11,650 nt of DNA from Candidatus Hydrogenedentota bacterium. Lineage in GTDB: Bacteria > Hydrogenedentota > Hydrogenedentia > Hydrogenedentales > SLHB01. Made by a program: the position numbers and the translations under genes. Within the stretch, counting starts at the first letter, position 1; each line of letters begins with the position of its first letter. Where the stretch lies: positions 1-11,650 of the forward strand of contig SKRY01000030.1 of NCBI GenBank assembly GCA_007118235.1, in the 5' to 3' direction. The notes under the pieces are model-generated. The model made no database searches and was not told where the DNA came from. It was given only the letters and a program-made list of their open reading frames with translations. Below, one piece after another: positions 6,640 to 11,650 of the stretch.

Positions 6640-7977
6640 ATGTTCGAATCGCTCAGTAAACGGCTTGAAGGCGCCTTCAAGAATCTTCGCGGTCAGGGTA
6701 AGCTGACCGAGAAGAACATGAAGGAGGGGCTGCAAGAAATCCGCAAGGCCCTCCTTGAGGCGGACGTCAATTATCGCGTCGTCAAGGATTTCATCAACGA
6801 AGTCCAGAAGAAGGCCGAAGGCCAAGAGGTCCTCAAGAGCGTTCAGCCGGGCCAACAGATCGTCAAGATCGTCCACGACGAGCTTGTCGAACTCATGGGC
6901 GGGGAAAACGCCCCGCTTCAGATGGCGGAGAAGCCGCCCACGCAAATCATGCTCGTTGGCCTTCAGGGCCAAGGTAAGACCACCACGGCCGGTAAGCTGG
7001 CCGTGCACCTCAAGAAGCAGGGGTACAAGCCCTTGCTGGTGGGGGCCGACGTATACCGCCCGGCGGCCATTCGCCAGTTGGAAATTGTGGCGGAAAGGGC
7101 CGAGGCGCAGTTCTTCAGCCTGGGCGAAAAGGCCGACCCCGTGGACTGTGCCCTCATGGCCCGCGGCGAGGCCCAGGTGCGCGGCTGCGACGTTATCATC
7201 CTCGACACGGCGGGCCGGCTTCACGTCGACGAAAAGATGATGGGCGAAGTTCGCCGGATTCAGCGGTCCATTAAGCCCCAAGAAATCATCTTCGTGGCCA
7301 ATGCCATGACGGGGCAAGACGCGGTGAACTCGGCCAAGCTGTTCCATGAAGCCGTGCCGCTCACCGGCGTGGTGCTGACGCAAATGGACGGGGATGCGCG
7401 GGGCGGCGCGGCGTTGAGCGTGATCAAGGTCACCGGCTGTCCCATCAAGTTTGTCGGGACGGGGGAGAAGCTTGACGCGCTGCAAGCCTTCCACCCCAAG
7501 CGCATGGCCGACCAGATCCTGGGCATGGGCGATGTGGTTTCGCTTGTGGAAAAAGCCCAGGAGGTGGTGGACCAAGAGCAGGCCCTCAAGTTCCAGGAAA
7601 AGGCCCGCAAGGCGAGTTGGGACCTTGAGGATTTCCTGCAACAGATGCAGCAACTCAAGAAGATGGGCTCGTTCGGCGATCTGATGAAGAAGATTCCCGG
7701 CATGAGCAAGATGATGGACCAGGGGATGGACTTCGACGATGACCAGATGAAGTACACCGAGGCCATCATTTACTCGATGACGCCCAAGGAGCGGCATAAC
7801 CCCAAGATTATCAATGGCAGCCGCCGGCGCCGGATCGCCATGGGCAGCGGGACCTCGGTCCAGGAAGTGAACCGGCTTCTGAAGGATTTCGAGCAGAGCA
7901 AGAAGATGATGAAGCAAATGATGAAGGGTTCGAAGAAAAAAGGAAAGGGCAAAGGCGCGTCGATGCGCATGCCCTGA
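6640..7977 (+). CDS. ffh: Signal recognition particle protein Ffh (SRP54 homologue)
   Basis: SRP GTPase that, with 4.5S RNA, binds signal sequences of nascent inner-membrane proteins and delivers ribosomes to FtsY. The 445 residues show the N domain (starting MFESLSKRLEGAFKNLRGQG), the G domain with P-loop GLQGQGKTT (107-115), DTAGR (189-193) and DGDARGGAAL, and a Met-rich M domain ending in a Lys-rich tail, with the RNA-binding helix SGTSVQEVNRLLKDFE. The ATG at 6640 is chosen because the family begins MFESL; an in-frame TTG at 6610 would add ten unrelated residues. AGGCGG lies 9 nt upstream. The guanine-specificity motif reads TQMD (247-250) where SRP GTPases usually have TKxD. First gene of a translation/secretion operon; rpsP follows after 25 nt. 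The 4.5S RNA gene is not in this window. Confidence 0.97.
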   Translation: MFESLSKRLEGAFKNLRGQGKLTEKNMKEGLQEIRKALLEADVNYRVVKDFINEVQKKAEGQEVLKSVQPGQQIVKIVHDELVELMGGENAPLQMAEKPPTQIMLVGLQGQGKTTTAGKLAVHLKKQGYKPLLVGADVYRPAAIRQLEIVAERAEAQFFSLGEKADPVDCALMARGEAQVRGCDVIILDTAGRLHVDEKMMGEVRRIQRSIKPQEIIFVANAMTGQDAVNSAKLFHEAVPLTGVVLTQMDGDARGGAALSVIKVTGCPIKFVGTGEKLDALQAFHPKRMADQILGMGDVVSLVEKAQEVVDQEQALKFQEKARKASWDLEDFLQQMQQLKKMGSFGDLMKKIPGMSKMMDQGMDFDDDQMKYTEAIIYSMTPKERHNPKIINGSRRRRIAMGSGTSVQEVNRLLKDFEQSKKMMKQMMKGSKKKGKGKGASMRMP

Positions 7978-8002
7978 TTAGGCAAAGGGAGATACGTTTT
8001 TC

Positions 8003-8347
8003 ATGGCGACAGTAATACGGTTGCGGCGCGGTGGCCGCACGCATGCTCCATACTACCGAATCGTGGTGGCCGATAGCCGCAAGCGCGTGCGGGGCCCGGT
8101 CATTGAGGAGTTGGGCTATTACCATCCGGCGAGTCCCAACGAGCCGAAGTACAAGGTCGATGGGCCGCGAGCGCTGGAATGGCTCAAGTGCGGCGCGAAG
8201 CCCAGCCCCACGGTGCGAAACCTGCTCTCGAAGGAAGGCATCCTTGAGGCGAAGGCCACGGGCCGTTCGCTGACGCCCGCCGCGGAAGAAGCAGCCCCGC
8301 CGGAGGCTTCCGCCAGCGCGGAGGAGACATCCGGCCCGGAATCGTGA
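8003..8347 (+). CDS. rpsP: 30S ribosomal protein S16
   Basis: Small-subunit protein that binds 16S rRNA and is important for 30S assembly. The first 80 residues carry the whole S16 fold (ATVIRLRRGGRTHAPYYRIVVADSR pattern, then EELGYYHP and the helix ALEWLKCGAKPSPTVRNLL). The remaining 34 residues form an acidic, Ala/Pro/Glu-rich tail, making it longer (114 residues) than the usual 80-90; tails like this vary among bacteria and are probably disordered. GGGAG lies 11 nt before the ATG. It sits in the conserved order ffh-rpsP-khpA-rimM-trmD-rplS, and the stop codon is one base before the khpA start. Identity is very sure. Confidence 0.97.
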   Translation: MATVIRLRRGGRTHAPYYRIVVADSRKRVRGPVIEELGYYHPASPNEPKYKVDGPRALEWLKCGAKPSPTVRNLLSKEGILEAKATGRSLTPAAEEAAPPEASASAEETSGPES

Positions 8348-8348
8348 C

Positions 8349-8582
8349 GTGAAGGACTTAATTGAGCTGATAGCCAAGAAGCTCGTGAGCCATCCCGAGG
8401 ACGTGCAAGTCCGGGTGATCGACCGGGCCGATGGTCAAGCCTATGAATTGCGGGTTCACCCCGAGGATATGGGCAAGATCATCGGCAAGAATGGCCGCAC
8501 CGCCAAGGCCCTGCGGACGTTGCTGAACTCGGCGGCGTCCAAGCAAGACGTTCGCGCCAATCTTCAGATCGGCGACGAATAG
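8349..8582 (+). CDS. khpA: KH-domain RNA-binding protein KhpA
   Basis: Small single-KH-domain protein (77 residues), usually annotated YlqC/KhpA; in Gram-positives it partners KhpB (EloR/Jag) and binds RNA, influencing cell division and small-RNA biology. The KH GXXG loop is GKNG at 46-49, inside MGKIIGKNGRTAKALRTLL. Start: GTG at 8349, the only start that gives the family's opening (MKDLIELIAKKLV); there is no ATG nearby. It follows the rpsP stop by 1 nt and has no clear Shine-Dalgarno, so translation is probably coupled to rpsP. Its place between rpsP and rimM is the usual one. No KhpB gene is in the window. Confidence 0.94.
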   Translation: MKDLIELIAKKLVSHPEDVQVRVIDRADGQAYELRVHPEDMGKIIGKNGRTAKALRTLLNSAASKQDVRANLQIGDE

Positions 8583-8612
8583 GCCAAAACCCTCCCGCTG
8601 GACCCGTAAGCC

Positions 8613-9137
8613 ATGCCGGAAGAACGCGTGTGTAGCGGAAAAGTGGTGTCGGTCCGTCCGGATCGCCGCGAAGTGCGCGTGGACCCCGTTCCCGGTATGG
8701 AAGATCGGGTTCAAACCGATGGTTGGGTTTGGTTTCGCGCGGTAACGGGCCGGGAGTGGAAGTGTAAGGTCATTGGGGTTCGCCGGACCGGTCAGGGGGT
8801 GGTGATCACGGTAAGCCCGGGAACGCCCAAGGATACAATTGCGCAACTGCGGGGTGCGGAAGCGCTGGCGCCCGCGTCTCCGGAAGGCGAGTTGGAACCG
8901 TTGTACACCTTGGACGATTTGCGCGGACTCACGGTGGCGCGTGGCGATGGGACCATCGCCGGTCATGTAACGGACCTCTACGACGGAAAGGCGCACGCCA
9001 TGGCCGCGGTGGAGACCCCGGATGGCGCCGAACGAATCATCCCCTTGATCCCGCAGGTGGTCGAGTCCGTGGACTTGGAGGCGGGGGTCATAACAGTAGG
9101 CGATTTGACGCCGTATAGTTTGTCCGATGAGGATTGA
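8613..9137 (+). CDS. rimM: Ribosome maturation factor RimM (divergent)
   Basis: RimM helps mature the 3' (head) domain of 16S rRNA and binds S19 in the 30S subunit. The 174-residue product has a predicted N-terminal beta-barrel domain (about 1-90) and a C-terminal PRC-barrel domain (about 95-174: LYTLDDLRGLTVARGDGTIA, then IIPLIPQVVESVDLEAGVITV). The N-terminal domain is divergent: the usual GLRGEV-like turn reads RPDRREVRV. The closing segment is DLTPYSL instead of the usual Pro-Gly-Leu. The gene order between khpA and trmD makes the assignment firm. No strong Shine-Dalgarno precedes the ATG, which lies 30 nt after khpA. Its end overlaps trmD by 11 nt, implying coupled translation. Confidence 0.88.
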   Translation: MPEERVCSGKVVSVRPDRREVRVDPVPGMEDRVQTDGWVWFRAVTGREWKCKVIGVRRTGQGVVITVSPGTPKDTIAQLRGAEALAPASPEGELEPLYTLDDLRGLTVARGDGTIAGHVTDLYDGKAHAMAAVETPDGAERIIPLIPQVVESVDLEAGVITVGDLTPYSLSDED

Positions 9138-9891
9138 TATCCTCACGCTGTTCCCGGAGATCGTCGAAGCACCCCTGCGCGCCAGTCTGCTGGGCAAGGC
9201 GCAAGAAAAGGGGTTGCTTGACGTGCGCGTGACCAATATTCGCGATTTTGCCCACGACCGGCATCGCACCACGGATGACGCCCCGTTTGGCGGTGGCGCG
9301 GGCATGGTGATGAAATGCGAACCCATCTTCGAGGCCGTGGAAAGCCTCCGGAGCGAAAACGGGTTGGACCGCATTATTTTGATGTCCCCCCGCGGCCGGC
9401 GTTTGGACCAGGCTTTGGTCCAGGAATTGGCGGAGGCGGGCGATTTGGCCGTGATTTGCGGCCGCTATGAAGGCGTGGACGAGCGTGTGAGCCAAGGGCT
9501 ATGCACGGACGAGATTTCCATAGGGGATTACGTCCTGAGCGGCGGCGAGTTGCCCGCCTTGGTCCTTGTGGAAGCCCTCAGCCGTATGAACCCCGGCGTC
9601 GTGGGCAAGTGGGAATCGGTCGAGACGGATTCGTTTTACGGCGGCCTTCTCGGGTTTCCCCAGTACACGCGGCCCCGGGAGTACCGGGGGATGGCCGCCC
9701 CCGATGTGCTTCTCGAGGGCAATCACGCCCTCATCGAACGGTGGCGCCGCAAGGAGGCCCTACGCATTACGAAACAGCGGCGGCCCGATTTATTGAACAA
9801 TGTGCAGGAAAATGACCGGAAACTCCTCGCCGAACTCGCTCGGGAGGAATCCGAAAGCAACAGGGAGAATACCAGTGAGCGCGTTGGATGA
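9127..9891 (+). CDS. trmD: tRNA (guanine-37-N1)-methyltransferase
   Basis: Makes m1G37 in tRNAs with G36G37 using S-adenosylmethionine, which prevents +1 frameshifting; acts as a homodimer with a SPOUT trefoil-knot fold. The 254 residues contain the opening MRIDILTLFPEI, DDAPFGGGAGMV, and the knot segments SPRGRRL (87-93), CGRYEGVDERV (111-121) and SIGDYVLSGGELPA (131-144). The catalytic region has Arg153 and Asp168 (TDSF), followed by LLGFPQYTRP. Everything expected is present at normal length. The ATG overlaps the last 11 nt of rimM, and the 3' end overlaps rplS by 17 nt, so rimM, trmD and rplS are probably translationally coupled. Identity is very sure. Confidence 0.98.
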   Translation: MRIDILTLFPEIVEAPLRASLLGKAQEKGLLDVRVTNIRDFAHDRHRTTDDAPFGGGAGMVMKCEPIFEAVESLRSENGLDRIILMSPRGRRLDQALVQELAEAGDLAVICGRYEGVDERVSQGLCTDEISIGDYVLSGGELPALVLVEALSRMNPGVVGKWESVETDSFYGGLLGFPQYTRPREYRGMAAPDVLLEGNHALIERWRRKEALRITKQRRPDLLNNVQENDRKLLAELAREESESNRENTSERVG

Positions 9892-10246
9892 ATTGAAACA
9901 AGCCCAGATGAAGCCCGCCGACCAAATCCCCAAGTTTGAAGTCGGGGACACGGTGCGCGTCAGTTTCCGTATCGTGGAAGGGGAAAAAGAGCGGGTGCAG
10001 GCCTATGAAGGCATCGTGATTGGCCGCCATGGCGGCGAAGGCCCCGACGCCACCTTCACCGTGCGCCGCGTGGCGTACGGCGAAGGGGTGGAACGCGTCT
10101 TTCCCCTTCATTCTCCCCGTGTGGAGAAGGTGCAGGTCACGCGTGAAGGCCGGGTGCGCCGGGCCAAGCTCTACTACCTGCGCGAACGCCGGGGCAAGGC
10201 CGCCCGCGTCAAGGGCCGCGAAAAGCCGTCCGCGGCGCGGAAGTAA
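9875..10246 (+). CDS. rplS: 50S ribosomal protein L19
   Basis: Large-subunit protein at the 30S-50S interface. The 123 residues show the L19 pattern: FEVGDTVRVSFRIVEGEKER, QAYEGIVIGR, TFTVRRVAYGEGVERVFPLH and RRAKLYYLRERRGKAARVK. The GTG at 9875 is taken as the start: it gives the family's N-terminus (SALDELKQAQ) and has GGGAG at 9863-9867, 7 nt upstream. A longer in-frame reading from 9800 would only add residues translated out of frame within trmD. The gene overlaps trmD by 17 nt. In many bacteria rnhB follows directly; here about 1.1 kb of accessory DNA comes between. Identity is very sure. Confidence 0.97.
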   Translation: MSALDELKQAQMKPADQIPKFEVGDTVRVSFRIVEGEKERVQAYEGIVIGRHGGEGPDATFTVRRVAYGEGVERVFPLHSPRVEKVQVTREGRVRRAKLYYLRERRGKAARVKGREKPSAARK

Positions 10247-10256
10247 GCGCGTCTTC

Positions 10257-10278
10257 GCGGGCGTGAAGGCGCGCCCGC
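10257..10278 (+). terminator. Possible GC-rich hairpin after rplS
   Basis: GCGGGCG (10257-10263) and CGCCCGC (10272-10278) can form a 7-bp GC stem with an 8-nt loop, beginning 10 nt after the rplS stop. No U-run follows, so it is at best a weak or Rho-assisted transcript end or a 3' stabiliser. Confidence 0.3.
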
Positions 10279-10362
10279 TGATGTGCAAACACCGCCAAGA
10301 TGGGCTTGAGCTGTCAGTGTTATGATTCCCAATCGCCGGACAAGGCAGTGTTACGGGTGTTT

Positions 10363-10497
10363 ACATCCCCCTTGGTCCCCCTTCAAAGGGGGAATTTCCC
10401 AGTCCAAAGCCGCCACACCGGGTGGGCCGCGGTTCAGCCCCAGGTGAGCGGCCCAATTCCCCCTTGGAAGGGGGTGGCCCGAAGGGCCGGGGGATGT
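10363..10497. mobile_element. Nested palindromic MITE-like/REP-like element (about 135 bp)
   Basis: The ends are exact 9-bp inverted repeats, ACATCCCCC (10363-10371) and GGGGGATGT (10489-10497). Inside are GGGGGAATT (10388-10396) with AATTCCCCC (10455-10463), and GGGCCGC (10424-10430) with GCGGCCC (10448-10454). Local hairpins occur in both arms: CCCCCTTCAAAGGGGG, CCCCCTTGGAAGGGGG and GGCCCGAAGGGCC. The whole unit can fold into a cruciform or large branched stem-loop. It has no ORF. It lies in the 272-bp gap between rplS and the antitoxin gene, ending 8 bp before that gene's Shine-Dalgarno. No target-site duplication is obvious. Confidence 0.65.
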
Positions 10498-10518
10498 TGC
10501 TCCCTGGAGTGACTACTC

Positions 10519-10845
10519 ATGCAGGCAAAGACACTTGACGCGCATATAGAGGTTTCGCCCGGCGTTGTCGGCGGTAAACCTCGTATTGCGGGGCGCCGCA
10601 TTACGGTGCAGGACATCGCGATATGGCACGAACGCTTGGGGTGGGCGGCGGACGAGATAGCCACGGAATACGGGCTTTCTTTGGCGGATGTTTACGCAGC
10701 CCTCGCCTATTACTTTGATCACCGCCAAGAAATTAACCAGTCCATCCATGACGGAGACGCCTTGGTTCAAGCCTTGCGTGAGAAGACGCCTTCGAAGTTG
10801 AATCAGAGACTCCATGCGCACAACCGGCATAACAAACCGGATTAG
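10519..10845 (+). CDS. DUF433 family protein, probable antitoxin
   Basis: The 108-residue product matches the DUF433 (VapB45-like) pattern: IEVSPGVVGGKPRIAGRRITVQDIA (residues 10-34), WHERLGWAADEIATEYG and LSLADVYAALAYYFDHR (53-69). The domain is a small helix-turn-helix fold, commonly found upstream of DUF5615 PIN-like proteins, where the pair is regarded as a type II toxin-antitoxin module. The C-terminal 40 residues, rich in charged residues and His/Asn, would contact the toxin. TGGAG (10505-10509) lies 9 nt before the ATG. The last 32 nt overlap the toxin ORF in another frame, so translation is coupled. The pair interrupts the usual rplS-rnhB order. That it neutralises a toxin is inferred from the family pairing. 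Confidence 0.85.
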   Translation: MQAKTLDAHIEVSPGVVGGKPRIAGRRITVQDIAIWHERLGWAADEIATEYGLSLADVYAALAYYFDHRQEINQSIHDGDALVQALREKTPSKLNQRLHAHNRHNKPD

Positions 10846-11107
10846 GTTTTGCATGGATGAGCAAGTGCCAACGGCTGTAGCTGACGGACTCCGGCGGCGC
10901 GGGGTTGATGCATTAACGGTCCACGAGGCGGATATGCTTGGGGCCAGCGACCCGGAGCTTTTGGCGTTGGCTACGCGGGAAGAGCGTGTTCTGTTTACTC
11001 AGGACTCCGATGTTATCCGATTACATTTTGAGGATGATAGCCATGCGGGTATCGTCTACTGTCATCAGAAAAAAGCCGGAGTCGGCGAGATTGTTTACGG
11101 GTTATAG
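10814..11107 (+). CDS. DUF5615 PIN-like toxin, C-terminally truncated by an amber codon
   Basis: The 97-residue product matches the DUF5615 (Mut7-C/PIN-like) family: IRFCMDEQVPTAVADGLRRRG, then the acidic positions Asp46 (SDPELL) and Asp64/Asp66 (VLFTQDSDV), and AGIVYCH; Asp15 is the first. These acidic residues would bind a metal ion for RNA cleavage, by analogy with PIN toxins. The ATG at 10814 keeps the first strand; an ATG at 10853 would delete it. No strong Shine-Dalgarno is present, but the ORF overlaps the antitoxin gene by 32 nt. The protein stops at GEIVYGL, while the family normally continues about 20 residues; that continuation is present in frame after TAG 11105-11107. Either the gene is a pseudogene, or a slightly shortened product survives. 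The active-site acidic residues are all before the stop. Confidence 0.8.
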   Translation: MRTTGITNRIRFCMDEQVPTAVADGLRRRGVDALTVHEADMLGASDPELLALATREERVLFTQDSDVIRLHFEDDSHAGIVYCHQKKAGVGEIVYGL

Positions 11108-11122
11108 CTCATATATGAGCTA
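11105..11122. repeat. Perfect 18-bp palindrome containing the premature stop codon
   Basis: TAGCTCATATATGAGCTA is its own reverse complement. Its first three bases are the amber codon that ends the toxin ORF, and its outermost T:A pair makes that codon a stop. The flanking bases (A11104 and C11123) do not extend the symmetry. Confidence 0.85.
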
Positions 11123-11164
11123 CTTGAGCCGCACGAAATGAAATCCTCAGTCGAGTTTATCTAG
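11108..11164 (+). pseudogene. Detached C-terminal coding remnant of the DUF5615 toxin
   Basis: Reading on in the toxin frame past TAG gives LIYELLEPHEMKSSVEFI and then a second TAG at 11162-11164. This resembles the usual family ending after a GLxLIYE segment, a final helix of the pattern ELLxPxEM followed by VEFI. The coding character and correct frame show the gene was once about 116 codons long. No start codon or ribosome site is available to translate this part alone. Confidence 0.7.
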
Positions 11165-11306
11165 AGGGGCGCCCCAGATGAACAGTGTCATCCGTGCTCA
11201 AATAGACCGTAAACAACTTTTCCGGGCGCAGCAATCAATACAAGGCTTACCTCTTCCTTAGGGATACAATGCGCACTGAACGCTCCACAGCCAAGAACAT
11301 TGAATC
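11165..11306. other. Gap after the toxin gene
   Basis: Non-coding stretch beginning with the perfect palindrome GGGGCGCCCC (11166-11175), which lies directly after the ancestral toxin stop. No promoter, ORF or further repeat is convincing here. It leads into the terminator-like hairpin. Confidence 0.4.
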
Positions 11307-11343
11307 GAGGGGACGGAATCGAATTCCGTCCCCTCTTGTTTTT
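11307..11343 (+). terminator. Strong intrinsic-terminator-like hairpin before rnhB
   Basis: GAGGGGACGGAAT (11307-11319), loop CGA, and ATTCCGTCCCCTC (11323-11335) form a perfect 13-bp stem followed by TTGTTTTT. The geometry is that of a Rho-independent terminator. It would end transcripts coming from rplS and the toxin-antitoxin pair just before rnhB, whose Shine-Dalgarno (11345-11350) follows at once. Palindromes with a GGGACGGAAT core also occur as dispersed repeats, so a REP-like origin is possible. rnhB would then need read-through or another promoter. Confidence 0.7.
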
Positions 11344-11360
11344 CTGGAGGAAACCGACAG

Positions 11361-11650
11361 ATGCCAGCCCGGACGTTAGCCGAGCTTCGCGCGGTGGTCC
11401 GGGCGGGGCCGCCGTATGACGAGGGTTTCCTGCGCGGACTCGCGGAGGACGTACGGGCGGGAGCGCGCGCATTGCATCGGGAATGCCTGCGCCGGATTGC
11501 GGCCGCGGAGAAAGAGGCGGAGCGGGCCGCCGCGATGTTGCGCTTCGAGAACGAGGCGCGCGAGGCCGGGCATCAGCGCGTGGCGGGCGTTGACGAAGCC
11601 GGGCGCGGCCCCTTGGCGGGGCCGTTGGTGGCGGCGGCCGTGGTGCTGGG
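11361..11650 (+). CDS. rnhB: Ribonuclease HII, N-terminal part (3' end outside window)
   Basis: RNase HII cuts RNA in RNA-DNA hybrids and initiates removal of single ribonucleotides from DNA. The 96 visible residues include the type 2 RNase H signature VAGVDEAGRGPLAGPLVAAAVVLG with the first catalytic acidic residues, Asp78 and Glu79. The preceding 73 residues are helical and Arg/Ala/Glu-rich, with DVRAGARAL and an EKEAERAAAMLRFE helix. They resemble the N-terminal extension seen in Bacillus/Clostridia-type enzymes, so this is the longer RnhB form. TGGAGG at 11345-11350 lies 10 nt before the ATG. The gene normally follows rplS; here an accessory block and a terminator-like hairpin come first. 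Confidence 0.93.
   Translation, partial: MPARTLAELRAVVRAGPPYDEGFLRGLAEDVRAGARALHRECLRRIAAAEKEAERAAAMLRFENEAREAGHQRVAGVDEAGRGPLAGPLVAAAVVL

Noticed and set aside
6541..6640. SRP 4.5S RNA gene next to ffh
   Set aside because: The hairpin lacks the conserved SRP RNA internal-loop and tetraloop sequences.
6547..7917. 456-codon minus-strand ORF opposite ffh
   Set aside because: A His/Leu-rich shadow of ffh caused by codon bias; it has no domain and would cross the ffh promoter.
8358..9374. 338-codon minus-strand ORF opposite khpA, rimM and trmD
   Set aside because: It lies opposite three confirmed genes of a conserved operon and shows no motif.
9800..9874. Upstream ATG start for rplS
   Set aside because: It would overlap trmD by 92 nt and add non-L19 residues; GTG 9875 has a Shine-Dalgarno and the right N-terminus.
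10363..10497. CRISPR array
   Set aside because: The repeats are inverted and nested, not direct with regular unique spacers.
11105..11107. Amber recoding (for example pyrrolysine) in the toxin gene
   Set aside because: TAG is an ordinary terminator for nadE, khpA and the antitoxin gene in this window, and no recoding signal or tRNA is visible.

Overview
The window is about 11.65 kb of a moderately GC-rich bacterial chromosome with dense housekeeping genes. There is no rRNA, tRNA, CRISPR array or recognisable phage. The gene content (two-domain glutamine-dependent NAD+ synthetase, guaBA, and an ffh-rpsP-khpA-rimM-trmD-rplS-rnhB cluster) does not fix the phylum. The gap repeats and the DUF433/DUF5615-type pair suggest an environmental lineage of the Planctomycetes/Hydrogenedentes/Lentisphaerae sort, but that is a weak guess.

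Layout. (i) 1-741 is the 3' end of a gene for an AlbA_2/Schlafen-like ATP-binding, transcription-regulator-type protein. It has two winged-helix domains separated by a linker of five heptapeptide repeats. (ii) 742-1110 is an AT-rich gap with a consensus -10 box, a possible 17-residue ORF and a perfect 10-bp inverted repeat. (iii) 1111-3036 is nadE. (iv) 3037-3348 is a gap between convergent genes with a 10-bp-period motif and a 13-bp-stem hairpin. (v) 3349-6373 on the minus strand is the guaB-guaA operon for GMP synthesis, with a sigma70-like promoter (TTGACT-N17-TAGAAT). (vi) Divergent from it, 6640-10246 encodes ffh, rpsP, khpA, rimM, trmD and rplS. These serve protein targeting, ribosome assembly and tRNA modification, and are tightly spaced or overlapping. 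(vii) 10247-11360 is an accessory block between rplS and rnhB. It holds a nested palindromic (MITE-like) element, a DUF433-type antitoxin gene, a DUF5615/PIN-like toxin gene cut short by an in-frame amber codon, and a strong terminator-like hairpin. (viii) rnhB (RNase HII) begins at 11361 and runs off the end.

The most notable observation is the toxin gene. Its reading frame continues past TAG (11105-11107) with 18 residues that look like the ordinary C-terminus of the family, up to a second TAG. The premature TAG is the first three bases of a perfect 18-bp palindrome, which suggests a mutation templated by a quasi-palindrome. I see no clearly new multi-gene system. The rest is ordinary core metabolism and translation with several unexplained small structures in the gaps.
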